Virus record (IMG/VR): IMGVR_UViG_3300018815_000005
Span: 1-36,773 of that record
From: a virus
Length of the DNA stretch: 36,773 bases
Reading direction: 5' to 3' (one strand)
Of the stretch, positions 1 through 8,659 are shown in pieces. A program made the position numbers and the translations under genes. The notes under the pieces were generated by a model that saw only the letters and a program-made list of their open reading frames with translations, searched no databases and had not been told where the DNA came from. Numbering within the stretch: position 1 is the stretch's first letter; every line of letters starts with the position of its first letter.

Positions 1-52
1 AAATTTTACGATAATACCTTGATCATTGAGTTCTTATAACTACAATTAGTAC

Positions 53-1681
53 GTGCAGAAAAAATTAGTTTCTTATTTTCCTCAAAACTATACTCCGAGC
101 AGCAGTCAGATACAGTTGATTGATGGTGTTGAGAAAGCTTTTGCCAAAGGAAAGAAGTTTGTGATCTGCTGTGCGCCCACAGGCACAGGTAAAAGCTTTC
201 TTGGCAAGACATTGGCTAATCTGAGCACACCACCCACTGCAGCATATACCAGTCTTATCAACAGTTATGATGCATTCAGACAAGATTACAGTGGCAATTA
301 TACACATGAAGCAGACGCAAGGAAGGAACCTGCCTTTGGCACCTTCACTCTGACCATAACAAAATCTCTGCAAGACCAATACATTCAGTTGTTTGAGGAT
401 GGCAAACTATTGAAGGGCAAAACAAATTATCAATGCCATGTGGATGAAAATTTTGATGTGGAGTCTGCACCATGTGTATTAGTAAGCAAGCTCAAGGAGG
501 ATTGCTGGACAAAAAATATATGTCCTTATTATGCTGCAAGAAACACTGCTCTGCTGGACAGGTTCTCCATTTTAAATTACAAAATGTTTTTATCTCTGCC
601 AGATCATGTGAAACGAAAAAATTTTATTGTGTGTGATGAAGCGTCAGAATTAGAGGATGAATTGGTGAGACGGTTCTCTGCTCTCATTGATTATGACAGA
701 TTGAGGAGCTACGATATCAGTGTGCTGCCTCTGGTCACAGAGAGCATGCAGAAAACTCGTGTCTGGCTGTACGAGCTCATCTTTCGTCTCAGCGAAACAA
801 TTGGCCTGCTACAAAGCAGGAACACCAAAAAAATAACCAATCTATCTCCATTGGACAAAATTAAAATTCGCTATCTCAAGAACCTACACAGCAATCTTGC
901 AATTATTGAATCGCTGTGGGATGAGTGTGAGTTTGTTGTGGACAAGGATTCACGCCGTGCCTTGTTCACACCACTCAAAGTGGACAAATTATCAAAATAT
1001 ATCTTTGATTATGGTGACAACATCTTGTTAATGTCTGCTACCATCATTGATCATAAAAACTTTGCAAAAACGCTGGGCATCAAAGATTATGAATATGTGG
1101 AGGTTGACTCCACTTTTGAATCGTCAAAATCACCCATATATGTCACATCTAAGAACAAGTTAAACTATAAAACCATTAAAACAGAATTGCCAGAAATTGT
1201 TAACAAGATTAAGCAAATTTGTGATTTTCATAAAGATGAAAAGGGTATCATACACACCCATACCATGGAGATAACAGAATATATTAAAGCAAATTTGAGT
1301 GGTGATAGATTTCTCTTCAGGGAGCTATCGTCAAAAAATGAAGATATTCTCAAGGAGCATTCCTTGAGCAGTGCACCTACTGTGCTGGTGTCACCATCAT
1401 TGTCCTTTGGTATTGATCTCAAGGATGAATTGGCTAGATTTCAAATCATAGTCAAACTGCCATACTTGCCATTATCTTCCAAAAGAATCAAGAAGTTGTT
1501 TGAATTGGACAAAACCTGGTACATTGATAAAATGTTGAACGCCATGGTGCAAGCAACTGGAAGAGCTACAAGAAGCAAAAATGATTACTCTGTTACGTAC
1601 ATCCTGGACGGTAACATAGTGGATGTCATAAAGACACACAAAGACAGATTACCAAAATACTTTATTGATAGGGTTATCTAG
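53..1681 (+). CDS. DinG/XPD-like superfamily 2 DNA helicase
   Basis: A 542-residue ATP-dependent helicase, probably 5'-3' on DNA, acting in phage replication, recombination or repair. Walker A is APTGTGKS (residues 41-48), and motif II is DEAS (195-198) where DEAH is usual. Four cysteines (C128, C141, C151, C157) lie between motifs I and II, where XPD/DinG enzymes bind a 4Fe-4S cluster. The C-terminal motif VI reads QATGRATRS, typical of this family. The only usable start is GTG at 53, because an in-frame TAG lies at 47-49; no Shine-Dalgarno is visible. It is the first gene of the window and lies 16 bases upstream of a virion gene with its own late promoter, so it is probably expressed separately. 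The family call is firm; the exact role is inferred. Confidence 0.85.
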   Translation: MQKKLVSYFPQNYTPSSSQIQLIDGVEKAFAKGKKFVICCAPTGTGKSFLGKTLANLSTPPTAAYTSLINSYDAFRQDYSGNYTHEADARKEPAFGTFTLTITKSLQDQYIQLFEDGKLLKGKTNYQCHVDENFDVESAPCVLVSKLKEDCWTKNICPYYAARNTALLDRFSILNYKMFLSLPDHVKRKNFIVCDEASELEDELVRRFSALIDYDRLRSYDISVLPLVTESMQKTRVWLYELIFRLSETIGLLQSRNTKKITNLSPLDKIKIRYLKNLHSNLAIIESLWDECEFVVDKDSRRALFTPLKVDKLSKYIFDYGDNILLMSATIIDHKNFAKTLGIKDYEYVEVDSTFESSKSPIYVTSKNKLNYKTIKTELPEIVNKIKQICDFHKDEKGIIHTHTMEITEYIKANLSGDRFLFRELSSKNEDILKEHSLSSAPTVLVSPSLSFGIDLKDELARFQIIVKLPYLPLSSKRIKKLFELDKTWYIDKMLNAMVQATGRATRSKNDYSVTYILDGNIVDVIKTHKDRLPKYFIDRVI

Positions 1682-1684
1682 GTA

Positions 1685-1692
1685 GATAAATA
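1685..1692 (+). promoter_or_regulatory. T4-type late promoter octamer
   Basis: GATAAATA ends 5 bases before the ATG at 1698, the same spacing as at many other genes in the window. Confidence 0.6.
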
Positions 1693-1697
1693 ACTAC

Positions 1698-2540
1698 ATG
1701 GGTCAAATATCATTAACAGGACAAGCATTGGCGTTGCACAACTTGAATACAAATGGTCTCATAACTAGGACTGCAGCTGGCACAGTAGCAGGCAGAACCA
1801 TAGCAAGTGGCACTGGCATCGCGGTCACTGATGGTGATGGCGTGGCAGGCAGCCCGGTAACCGCTTTATCCGGCCAAGCATTGGCGTTGCACAACTTAGG
1901 CACAAATGGTCTCATAACCAGAACTGCAGCTGGCACAGTAGCAGGCAGAACCATAGCAAGTGGCACTGGCATCGCGGTCACTGATGGTGATGGCGTGGCA
2001 GGCAGCCCGGTAACTGCTTTGTCAGGTCAAGCATTAGCCTTGCATAACATAACTGATAACGGCATCATATATAGAACTGGCACTGGTACTTTTGCTGCTG
2101 CCACATCAGGCACAAGCTCCTTTCTAAGAAACCAAGTGTACACAACTGGCACAGTTAATTATCTGGCTGCAGTTGGCACTTATGCAACCATAGGTGTTGT
2201 GCCAGCAGGCTTTAGGTTTGCACCACAAGATCTCATTTTCACAGTGGACGCTGTGACTGGTGCTGTGGGTAGTACTGACACCATGCCCGTTTTTAGAGTT
2301 TACAACAGCAACTCAGCCACTGTCTTGGCCAATCAGATCACACCCACGGTGTCACCATTTTCAAGTAGTGCTACTTTGAGTATCAATCAGTGGGCTAGAA
2401 GCTCATTAACCGCCGCCCGGTCAACTACTGCTACACCTGGCGACACATTATATTTGCGCGTAGACACAGCATATGCCATAGGCAATGGTAGTTATACTGT
2501 ATTAAATGGTAAGGTTATTTTGACAGGATATCTGTACTAA
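1698..2540 (+). CDS. repeat-containing virion (fibre-like) protein
   Basis: A 280-residue protein, likely a fibre or decoration component of the virion. Its N-terminal half is two nearly identical 51-residue repeats beginning GQALALHN (residues 8-58 and 59-109) and a third partial copy. The repeats are rich in Gly, Thr, Ala and Val, as in beta-structured phage fibres. The C-terminal half has no motif I recognise but is also beta-rich and ends in a hydrophobic strand. The late promoter and the position beside the head genes support a structural role. No catalytic residues are apparent. The start is the ATG 5 bases after GATAAATA. Confidence 0.7.
   Translation: MGQISLTGQALALHNLNTNGLITRTAAGTVAGRTIASGTGIAVTDGDGVAGSPVTALSGQALALHNLGTNGLITRTAAGTVAGRTIASGTGIAVTDGDGVAGSPVTALSGQALALHNITDNGIIYRTGTGTFAAATSGTSSFLRNQVYTTGTVNYLAAVGTYATIGVVPAGFRFAPQDLIFTVDAVTGAVGSTDTMPVFRVYNSNSATVLANQITPTVSPFSSSATLSINQWARSSLTAARSTTATPGDTLYLRVDTAYAIGNGSYTVLNGKVILTGYLY
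1719..2024 (+). repeat. 153-bp direct tandem repeat, two full copies
   Basis: Copies at 1719-1871 and 1872-2024 differ at only a few bases, and a third degenerate copy starts at 2025. The unit is exactly 51 codons, so the reading frame is kept. The near identity in DNA suggests recent duplication within the fibre-like gene. Confidence 0.9.
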
Positions 2541-2565
2541 GCTCATAAAAATAGCATTTCCAAGA

Positions 2566-2573
2566 TATAAATA
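2566..2573 (+). promoter_or_regulatory. T4-type late promoter octamer (exact TATAAATA)
   Basis: TATAAATA is followed by TTATT and then the gp21 ATG at 2579. This is the canonical T4 late sequence with the 5-base spacing seen across the window. Confidence 0.75.
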
Positions 2574-2578
2574 TTATT

Positions 2579-3253
2579 ATGGCTCTAAAACTATTGGTAG
2601 AAAGACCTGCTCCTGAAGAACAATTTGAATATGTTTTAGAAGAGAAGAATTCCAAAGGCCCTGCCACTCTGTACATCAATGGACCATACATGATGGCTGA
2701 AGGTGTTAATAAAAATAACAGAGTGTATGATGTGAATGAAATGGCACGTGAAGTAACACGGTACAGTGACGAGCTCATCAAGAATAACCGCTCCATGGGA
2801 GAATTAAATCACCCCACCACTGCTGATGTGGACTTGGAAAGAGCTTGTCACTTGGTTACAGAGCTCAAGCAAGATGGTAATGTATTTTATGGCAAATCCA
2901 AGGTGTTAACCACCCCCATGGGCATGATTGTGCGCTCTCTTGTGAATGATGGTGTGCGAGTTGGCATGTCATCGCGCGCCTTGGGCAAGCTTGAAGAACA
3001 ATCCAGTGGCATACAACGTGTCACAGAAATGCGTCTGGTGGCCATTGATTGTGTTGCAGATCCATCGTTTCCCAAGGCCTTTGTCAATGGTATTCTGGAA
3101 TCCAAGCAGTTTGTTCTGGAAGCAGATGGCAAGTATGCAGAGGTGTATGACACGTTTTGCAACACACTGAAGAACTTGCCTAGAGTGGATGTGGAGTCAT
3201 ATTTAAAAGAACAAATATCAAATTTCTTTAAAAAAATGACTCTGGCAGTATAA
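2579..3253 (+). CDS. 21: prohead core protease (gp21-like)
   Basis: A 224-residue serine protease that matures the T4-type prohead by cleaving scaffold and capsid proteins after Glu. The family signatures are visible: GELNHP with catalytic His78, and GMSSRALG holding the catalytic Ser131 or Ser132. The length matches the gp21 family. It lies directly before a small core protein, the scaffold and the capsid protein, the standard T4-like head order. The capsid protein carries a plausible gp21 cleavage site (LRE/A, residues 59-62). Expression is late, from the TATAAATA just upstream. Confidence 0.93.
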   Translation: MALKLLVERPAPEEQFEYVLEEKNSKGPATLYINGPYMMAEGVNKNNRVYDVNEMAREVTRYSDELIKNNRSMGELNHPTTADVDLERACHLVTELKQDGNVFYGKSKVLTTPMGMIVRSLVNDGVRVGMSSRALGKLEEQSSGIQRVTEMRLVAIDCVADPSFPKAFVNGILESKQFVLEADGKYAEVYDTFCNTLKNLPRVDVESYLKEQISNFFKKMTLAV

Positions 3254-3256
3254 ATA
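3249..3256 (+). promoter_or_regulatory. T4-type late promoter octamer (exact TATAAATA)
   Basis: TATAAATA overlaps the gp21 stop codon and is followed by TTTTT and the ATG at 3262. It would start a transcript for the small core protein and gp22. Confidence 0.72.
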
Positions 3257-3261
3257 TTTTT

Positions 3262-3414
3262 ATGCAGAAAGACTTAGTCAAGAACGGGGCAAAGCTGAAA
3301 ATTAATCAATTTATTCAAGCAATTTCTGAGAAAAACTTTGCCGCGGCCAATAAATACTTAAAGACTGCAATTGAAGAGAAGATCATGCAAAGAATCTCCA
3401 AGGTTGCAAAATAA
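3262..3414 (+). CDS. small basic head-core protein between gp21 and gp22
   Basis: A 50-codon gene starting MQKDLVKNG and ending RISKVAK. It is lysine-rich and predicted helical, with a KNFAAANKYL stretch that resembles small proteins found beside gp21/gp22 in marine T4-like phages; that comparison is from memory. The start is the ATG 5 bases after TATAAATA, and the stop lies 7 bases before the scaffold start. Position suggests a prohead core component analogous to T4 gp67/gp68. No homology to those proteins can be shown by eye. Confidence 0.7.
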   Translation: MQKDLVKNGAKLKINQFIQAISEKNFAAANKYLKTAIEEKIMQRISKVAK

Positions 3415-3421
3415 ACAATTT

Positions 3422-4309
3422 ATGAAAGAAGTAAAAGACGTACTCAAAGAAGCAACCAAAGATATTTTGTCTGAAGAGACATTGAATGAGTTGCAGAATA
3501 TTTTTAATGAAGCAGTCAACACCAAGGTGCAACTGCATGTTGAGAAAGCACTCATTGAGCAAGATGAAGATTATTCCAGCAAGCTTGAGAAGCTAGTATC
3601 TGCCATTGACACAGATCACACAGCCAAGCTGACCAAAGTGTATGAAGCAGTGGTTGCTGATCACACTGGCAAATTGCAGAATGTTCTCAAAAAATATGAA
3701 AACATGTCTGACAAAGACGCCAAGAATTTCAAAGGCAATTTGGTTGAAAACATATCAAATTATTTGGAACTTTACATTGATGAAGCAATACCTGCTGCAT
3801 CAATCAATGAAGCAGTAAAGAACAAGCGAGCAGTTGCTGTTCTTGAAGGCATCAAAAAGACTCTGGCTGTTGATGAAGCACTTGCGAATAGTTCTATTCG
3901 TGATGCCATTGTTGACGGCAAGAATCAAATTAATGAAGCTTATAAAAAGCTTGAAGCTGTTCTCTCAGAGAATGCAGCATTGAAGTCAAAACTCCAAGAG
4001 ATTGAAGAAACAAATCTCTTTGCAGAAAAGACAAAAGACATGGATCCACAGAAAGTTAAACAAGTTGTTAAACTTTTTGCTGGCAAGAATCCTGAATTTG
4101 TCAAAGAGAATTTTGACTACACTGTTAAAATGTTTGAAAAGTCTGAGACAGAACGGCTCGAAACACTGGCCACTGAAGCAGTTGAAGATTCATCTTCATC
4201 CCAGGTAGATCGTCCCATTATTGAAGAAAAAATAATTGGTGAGAACACAAATCTGCCTGCTGATGATGATTCATCCAAATACTACCTCAAAGAGCTCAGC
4301 AAATACTAA
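3422..4309 (+). CDS. 22: prohead core scaffold protein (gp22-like)
   Basis: A 295-residue, highly charged, helical protein rich in Glu, Lys and Ala, with long coiled-coil-like stretches, matching the T4 gp22 scaffold in length, composition and position. It would nucleate the prohead core and then be degraded by gp21. The start at 3422 (MKEVKDVLK) is preferred to an upstream in-frame ATG at 3371, which would overlap the preceding gene. An acidic Ser-rich tail (EDSSSS) precedes the C-terminus. There is no late octamer at its start, so it is probably translated from the transcript of the preceding small gene. Confidence 0.85.
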   Translation: MKEVKDVLKEATKDILSEETLNELQNIFNEAVNTKVQLHVEKALIEQDEDYSSKLEKLVSAIDTDHTAKLTKVYEAVVADHTGKLQNVLKKYENMSDKDAKNFKGNLVENISNYLELYIDEAIPAASINEAVKNKRAVAVLEGIKKTLAVDEALANSSIRDAIVDGKNQINEAYKKLEAVLSENAALKSKLQEIEETNLFAEKTKDMDPQKVKQVVKLFAGKNPEFVKENFDYTVKMFEKSETERLETLATEAVEDSSSSQVDRPIIEEKIIGENTNLPADDDSSKYYLKELSKY

Positions 4310-4369
4310 TTTTTGCAGTTTCGTTTAGGCTTTAGCCTTAATAGGAAAAAAACGGTCGACTTATGTTAC

Positions 4370-4388
4370 GGAGAAATTTATTCAAAAT
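4370..4388 (+). promoter_or_regulatory. leader with Shine-Dalgarno for the capsid gene
   Basis: GGAG at 4370-4373, in the context ACGGAGAAA, lies about 15 bases before the gp23 ATG. It is one of very few clear purine-rich ribosome sites in the window. The upstream 4310-4369 holds a short AGGC/GCCT hairpin and no late octamer next to the start, so the capsid mRNA has a real leader. Confidence 0.5.
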
Positions 4389-5891
4389 ATGAAAAAAGTT
4401 GTTCGTCCTTCGCAGTCATACATTGACGAGTCAAGAGCTTCAGCTCTTCTTGAAAAGTGGAGTCCAGTATTGGATTACACTTCCAAGAACGTTGCAGCTA
4501 TCGAAGATGATCATACCCGTTTGAACACAGCCATTCTCTTGGAAAACCAAGAGCAGTGGTGCTTGAGAGAAGCAGGGCCTAATTATAGCCCTGCCGTTGG
4601 TTATGCTAATCAAGCTGGTTCAAATGCTGCCGGCACTGCCGGTGGCTCAATAGGCACATCACAAACAGGCGGTTGGAATTCAAATCCAGCTGGCACACCT
4701 GGAACTGATACCTATGCAGCTGGTGATTATCGTCTTCCTAAGATCTTGATTCCCATGATTCGTAGAACGTTCCCCGAACTTATTTCTAATGAAATCGTTG
4801 GCGTGCAGCCCATGTCAGGCCCAGTGGGTTTGGCATTTGCTTTGCGCTATCGTTACGAGAATGAAGCCCTTGGTAACGGTGTTGATGGTCAGCCATCAGC
4901 CACCGGTACAACCGTTGGTACAAACTACGGCAGTCAGACTGCCGCAGGTACTGATGGACAAGAATTGGGTTATCAGTTCCTAGATACACGTTTCACTGGT
5001 ACATCATCTGCCGGCTTGTCCGGTAACTCTGCCTTCTCGATCCTCGGATCAGATGCAGGTGTGGCACGTATTCTCAAGGATTACGAATTGACGGGATCTA
5101 TCCCTCAGGTCGTGGTTTCCTTCGAGAAAACTGCAGTTGAAGCCGGTACACGTAGACTAGGCGCGCGTTGGTCAGTTGAATTAGAGCAAGATCTCAAGAA
5201 CATGAACGGTATTGACATTGACACAGAATTGACAAATGCTATGAGCTATGAGCTACAGGCAGAAATCGATCGTGAAATGATCATCCGCATGATCCAGGTC
5301 GCTCTAAACGCTGGCGCAGGCGCCGGCTACTCTGTTTGGAGCCCAGCTTCAGCAGACGGCCGTTGGCTCGTTGAACGTAATCGCGATTTCTATCAGAGAC
5401 TAATTATCGAAGCTAACCGTATTGCCGTTCGTAATCGTCGTGGTGCAGCCAACTTTGTTGTTGCAACACCTCGCGTTTGTGCTATCCTAGAGATGCTCCC
5501 TGAATTCCAGTGGGTACCTGTCCAGGGTAACGTAAACACACAACCGGTAGGCGTGGCTAAGGTAGGTTCGCTTGGTGGACGTTTTAATGTGTATCGTGAC
5601 ACACGTACTGAGGCACAGTTCCAATCTGGTACCCGGAATCAGCCACTCGAGTATGCCCTTCTGGGCTACAAGGGTCCTGAGTTCTATGATACTGGTATTA
5701 TCTACTGCCCATACATCCCTGTCATGGTACAGCGTACAATTGGTCCCAATGATTTCGCACCCCGTGTTGGTCTCATGACCCGCTACGGTGTTGTCGATAA
5801 CATCTTTGGTGCTAACTTGTACTATCACGTTATCATCCTCTCGGGTCTAGGCGTTGCCTTTACCCCTGGAACACAATCAGTCTACTTCTAA
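4389..5891 (+). CDS. 23: major capsid protein (gp23-like)
   Basis: A 500-residue T4-type major capsid protein. Recognisable family features are the N-terminal delta region with a gp21-type cleavage site LRE/A at residues 59-62, the segment RRTFPELISNEIVGVQPM, and the C-terminal DNIFGANLYYH region followed by a hydrophobic end. The length is close to T4 gp23. Codon use differs from its neighbours: Arg is mostly CGT/CGC rather than AGA, and C-ending codons are common, as expected for the most abundant virion protein. A strong intrinsic terminator follows 57 bases downstream. It is the best marker of the T4-like lineage in the window. Confidence 0.95.
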   Translation: MKKVVRPSQSYIDESRASALLEKWSPVLDYTSKNVAAIEDDHTRLNTAILLENQEQWCLREAGPNYSPAVGYANQAGSNAAGTAGGSIGTSQTGGWNSNPAGTPGTDTYAAGDYRLPKILIPMIRRTFPELISNEIVGVQPMSGPVGLAFALRYRYENEALGNGVDGQPSATGTTVGTNYGSQTAAGTDGQELGYQFLDTRFTGTSSAGLSGNSAFSILGSDAGVARILKDYELTGSIPQVVVSFEKTAVEAGTRRLGARWSVELEQDLKNMNGIDIDTELTNAMSYELQAEIDREMIIRMIQVALNAGAGAGYSVWSPASADGRWLVERNRDFYQRLIIEANRIAVRNRRGAANFVVATPRVCAILEMLPEFQWVPVQGNVNTQPVGVAKVGSLGGRFNVYRDTRTEAQFQSGTRNQPLEYALLGYKGPEFYDTGIIYCPYIPVMVQRTIGPNDFAPRVGLMTRYGVVDNIFGANLYYHVIILSGLGVAFTPGTQSVYF

Positions 5892-5948
5892 CCGAAGAGA
5901 TAGAGTTGTAAAAGAAAAATATTTCACCTAGTAAGTCCTAGGATAGTT

Positions 5949-5981
5949 AAAAAAGGGCCTCTTGCGGGGCCCTTTTTTTTT
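5949..5981 (+). terminator. intrinsic terminator after gp23
   Basis: AAAAGGGCC and GGGCCCTTTT form a 9-bp stem around a 7-base loop, followed by a run of nine T. It ends the head-gene transcript. Confidence 0.92.
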
Positions 5982-6010
5982 GGTTATTAACAAAAATTAT
6001 GATAATTTTG

Positions 6011-6018
6011 CATAAATA
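6011..6018 (+). promoter_or_regulatory. T4-type late promoter octamer
   Basis: CATAAATA is followed by ATTAC and the ATG at 6024 (5-base spacing). It lies after the gp23 terminator, so it restarts transcription for the next gene. Confidence 0.65.
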
Positions 6019-6023
6019 ATTAC

Positions 6024-6416
6024 ATGGCATCAATTTCATTCACATATCAAGTCAAGGATCCCGCTGTTTCAAACCCCACATCTTTGAACCTATCCAAGTC
6101 AGCTGTAGATGCTGCAGGTAGTTTTCTGGGAGTCAATCTCATTACCATAGGCAGCACTGCACAGTCATTGCTGTTTCAAGCTGCTACTGGTAGCTTGACA
6201 AGCACATATGCAGTCCTTTCAGGCTCCCTTGATGGTGTCGACACATCATTCCGAGTGGACAAAGCTTATGATGGTGCACAATTTGCACTGCAAAGGGCAA
6301 ACAATTCCAGCTCCATCTTCACATGTGCCACTGGCACAGCAGCACAGACATTGGCAGACAATGGTTTTGACAGTGTGAGCTCAGAGCAGCGCAGGCTCTG
6401 GAATCTCAACGGTTAA
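6024..6416 (+). CDS. small virion-like protein, unknown
   Basis: A 130-residue protein rich in Ser, Ala, Thr and Gly, with no cysteine cluster or enzyme motif that I recognise. The composition and the late promoter suggest a virion component, perhaps a decoration or fibre-associated protein. It is convergent with queF, and the two stop codons abut (6416/6417). No terminator is visible between them. Function is unassigned. Confidence 0.65.
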   Translation: MASISFTYQVKDPAVSNPTSLNLSKSAVDAAGSFLGVNLITIGSTAQSLLFQAATGSLTSTYAVLSGSLDGVDTSFRVDKAYDGAQFALQRANNSSSIFTCATGTAAQTLADNGFDSVSSEQRRLWNLNG

Positions 6417-7337
6417 TCACTGACGCACTGTTTTAGTAAAGTACTTGTACTTGTCCCAAATGGCACAATTCTGTGCCAACAGCTCTGGGCTACTGGCTCG
6501 GATGGGATTGATGTCAATGCCACCACGTCTCACATACAAACAGGCCACCATGAGCTCTTCAGGTTTTGTCAGATCATGCAAGCGCTTGTAAATGGTCTCA
6601 CATATCTCTTCATGAAAATGACATTCATCTCTGAATGACACAATGTATTGCAACAAAGAGGTTTGGTTAAGCTCATAAGGTCCTTTGTAATGTATGTACA
6701 CATCACCCCAATCTGGTTGGGATGTGACCCGGCAATTGCTCTTTAACAGGGCGGAATGAAAGCGCTGCACTTTGCTTGCATCACCTTGCAACCAACCAAG
6801 TAATTCTGGATCCTCTTTGTAACCTCTGGACTTGATAGTCGTCACATCAATGTTGTTCTCCAGTGTAGGATATGCAGTGCGTGGAAACAAGGGAGGATAA
6901 TGCATCTCTTCATCAACCGCTTTTGTAAGACGAACATAGACCTGCACATCAGTTTCTAATAGGGTGGATAGGTCTTTTGCAATCACCTGTTCCAACTGCT
7001 TCAAAACGCTAACTATGCTGCCACTAAACTTCTCCATGTTGAAAGTATTCATGTACAGCTTGATGGACTTGGACTCCACAATGTATTTGTTGGTTGCAGG
7101 GTACACACACTTGGCAATGGCAGCAATGGGCATGCCTTCATTGGTCAAGCAAGACACCTCATATGCATTCCAAATATCATAACCACAAAAGGGTGGTGCT
7201 TCATCACTAATATTCAAATGCTTTCTGTTGTTGCATCTGGGTTCACGAACCAACAATGTGGGATCATAAGTGCACTTGTACCCAGTGATCTTACCCAAAT
7301 GCTTGGCAATATTACTGTTATCTAATTCTGTATTCAT
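6417..7337 (-). CDS. queF: QueF, preQ0 reductase (7-cyano-7-deazaguanine reductase)
   Basis: A 306-residue long-form QueF, which reduces the nitrile of preQ0 to the aminomethyl of preQ1 with NADPH. Family motifs are intact: ESKSIKLYMNTFN (88-100), the catalytic Cys202 in LLKSNC, Asp209 in QPDWG, FHEE (241-244), and RRGGIDINP (270-278). The length fits the unimodular E. coli-type enzyme, so it should be active. It is the last gene of the seven-gene run and its start overlaps the end of the radical SAM gene by 4 bases. PreQ0-synthesis genes (folE, queD, queE, queC) are not in this window, so preQ0 comes from the host or elsewhere in the genome. Beside DpdA-like and formyltransferase genes it likely serves DNA modification rather than tRNA queuosine. 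Confidence 0.93.
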   Translation of the reverse strand: MNTELDNSNIAKHLGKITGYKCTYDPTLLVREPRCNNRKHLNISDEAPPFCGYDIWNAYEVSCLTNEGMPIAAIAKCVYPATNKYIVESKSIKLYMNTFNMEKFSGSIVSVLKQLEQVIAKDLSTLLETDVQVYVRLTKAVDEEMHYPPLFPRTAYPTLENNIDVTTIKSRGYKEDPELLGWLQGDASKVQRFHSALLKSNCRVTSQPDWGDVYIHYKGPYELNQTSLLQYIVSFRDECHFHEEICETIYKRLHDLTKPEELMVACLYVRRGGIDINPIRASSPELLAQNCAIWDKYKYFTKTVRQ

Positions 7338-8659
7338 TGGTTATATTGTATACCATCTACAAAGTTCTTCAACTCATTATATTTGATATCCAAGTTGTAT
7401 GTTGACACATCACCTGACAACAGATGTGCAGTTTCAGGAAAAATATCTTCATAACTTTCATTGCGTCTCACATCCAGTCGCTTGATGCTCTCTTTGAATC
7501 TCTTGCTATTGAATGGCTCAATTTGATTCTTGAGCAACATGAAATTCATGATGGATGAGAACTCTTGCCGCACATATGCAACACTTTCTTCTGAGAAACG
7601 CTGCAAAAGCTTAACTGCCACATTGTCAATGAAGCAATTGTAAAACTTTAGAATTTTTAACTTGTCCTCCAACGGCAATGTTTGTATGTTCAGATATTCA
7701 GGCCCGTACAATGGTCTGCATGCAATGTCTGCATGACCAACTAACCCTTTGCGTAGAAAGTCTGCATACAGGAAAGGCACACTGTATATGGTGGGTATGC
7801 TAATGGTGGGTACCAATCTTAGGAATGCTTGAGGCACAATTTGCTTGAGCTGACTCACATTTGCAATAATTTTTTTGTATATGCTTCCTTTTCTCATGTA
7901 GTCATTAACTTGGGCATGACCATCAATGCTTAGCATGATAAAAACGTTCTTAAACTCTTTGAGTAAGTCCGGTATGTACTCACCTTTGCAAAACAAAGAT
8001 GATGCATTGGTATGAAATCTTATTTTAACGTTAAGATTGTTTACCCTTTTAAATTCTTTTATCAAAGTGAAGTAATCAGATATTAGAAAAGGCTCACCAC
8101 CTGCAAACTCAATTTCTTCCACATGCTCAATTCTGTCAATGATAAATTTGATAAGTTTTTCTTTTTGTGGTATTTCAATGACACCAGTCTTGGAATTGAA
8201 AGAATTTTGATAATTTGATGCATACTTCACATCCTCTAGCAACCAAGAAGAGCTCAAACCACTGTGACACATTCTGCATTTAAAATTGCACAAACTGGAC
8301 AACCGTATATCAATGTAGGGAAAGTTTTCAAAATGATAATGACCATCTTTGTCTGTCTTGTCAACAAGTGGCAGTGCATGTGCATACTTGGTATTCCAGT
8401 GATGACGAAAACTCTTTGTACCTGTCTTTTCCTCACTCACGCAATGGCTGCAAGCCTTCTGATCTGGCTCATTTGCCATCATCTTGCATCTGAATTGCTT
8501 GGCTTTTTCTGAATTCAAGATATCTTCAATTGCATTATCATTCAGGTCACCAAACGCGTTCTCAGGATCAAATGTGGACATGCAACAAGGATACACCAGG
8601 CCATCTGGCAATGCATGTATGCCTGCCCAAGGGGCCAAACAAAAGGGCATGTCACTCAC
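7334..8659 (-). CDS. radical SAM protein with auxiliary (SPASM/twitch-like) cysteines
   Basis: A 441-residue radical SAM enzyme. The CX3CX2C motif that binds the SAM-cleaving 4Fe-4S cluster is C124, C128, C131 (LCNFKCRMC). A GGEPF-type SAM-binding motif follows (EFAGGEPFL). The N-terminus carries an FCLAPW segment and cysteines at 7, 25, 26, 70 and 73 that could hold an auxiliary cluster, an arrangement common in phage twitch/SPASM radical SAM proteins. Its substrate is unknown. It overlaps both the kinase gene and queF by 4 bases, so it is translated with the base-modification genes and may act on a deazaguanine, a nucleotide or a peptide. It is not QueE: it is about twice that length and carries extra cysteine motifs. 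Confidence 0.85.
   Translation of the reverse strand: MSDMPFCLAPWAGIHALPDGLVYPCCMSTFDPENAFGDLNDNAIEDILNSEKAKQFRCKMMANEPDQKACSHCVSEEKTGTKSFRHHWNTKYAHALPLVDKTDKDGHYHFENFPYIDIRLSSLCNFKCRMCHSGLSSSWLLEDVKYASNYQNSFNSKTGVIEIPQKEKLIKFIIDRIEHVEEIEFAGGEPFLISDYFTLIKEFKRVNNLNVKIRFHTNASSLFCKGEYIPDLLKEFKNVFIMLSIDGHAQVNDYMRKGSIYKKIIANVSQLKQIVPQAFLRLVPTISIPTIYSVPFLYADFLRKGLVGHADIACRPLYGPEYLNIQTLPLEDKLKILKFYNCFIDNVAVKLLQRFSEESVAYVRQEFSSIMNFMLLKNQIEPFNSKRFKESIKRLDVRRNESYEDIFPETAHLLSGDVSTYNLDIKYNELKNFVDGIQYNQ

Noticed and set aside
5487-5828. 113-codon minus-strand frame inside gp23
   Set aside because: Shadow of the capsid gene with no start signal.
7334-8659. Radical SAM protein as QueE of the preQ0 pathway
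   Set aside because: It is about twice the length of QueE and has extra N-terminal cysteines typical of auxiliary-cluster proteins.
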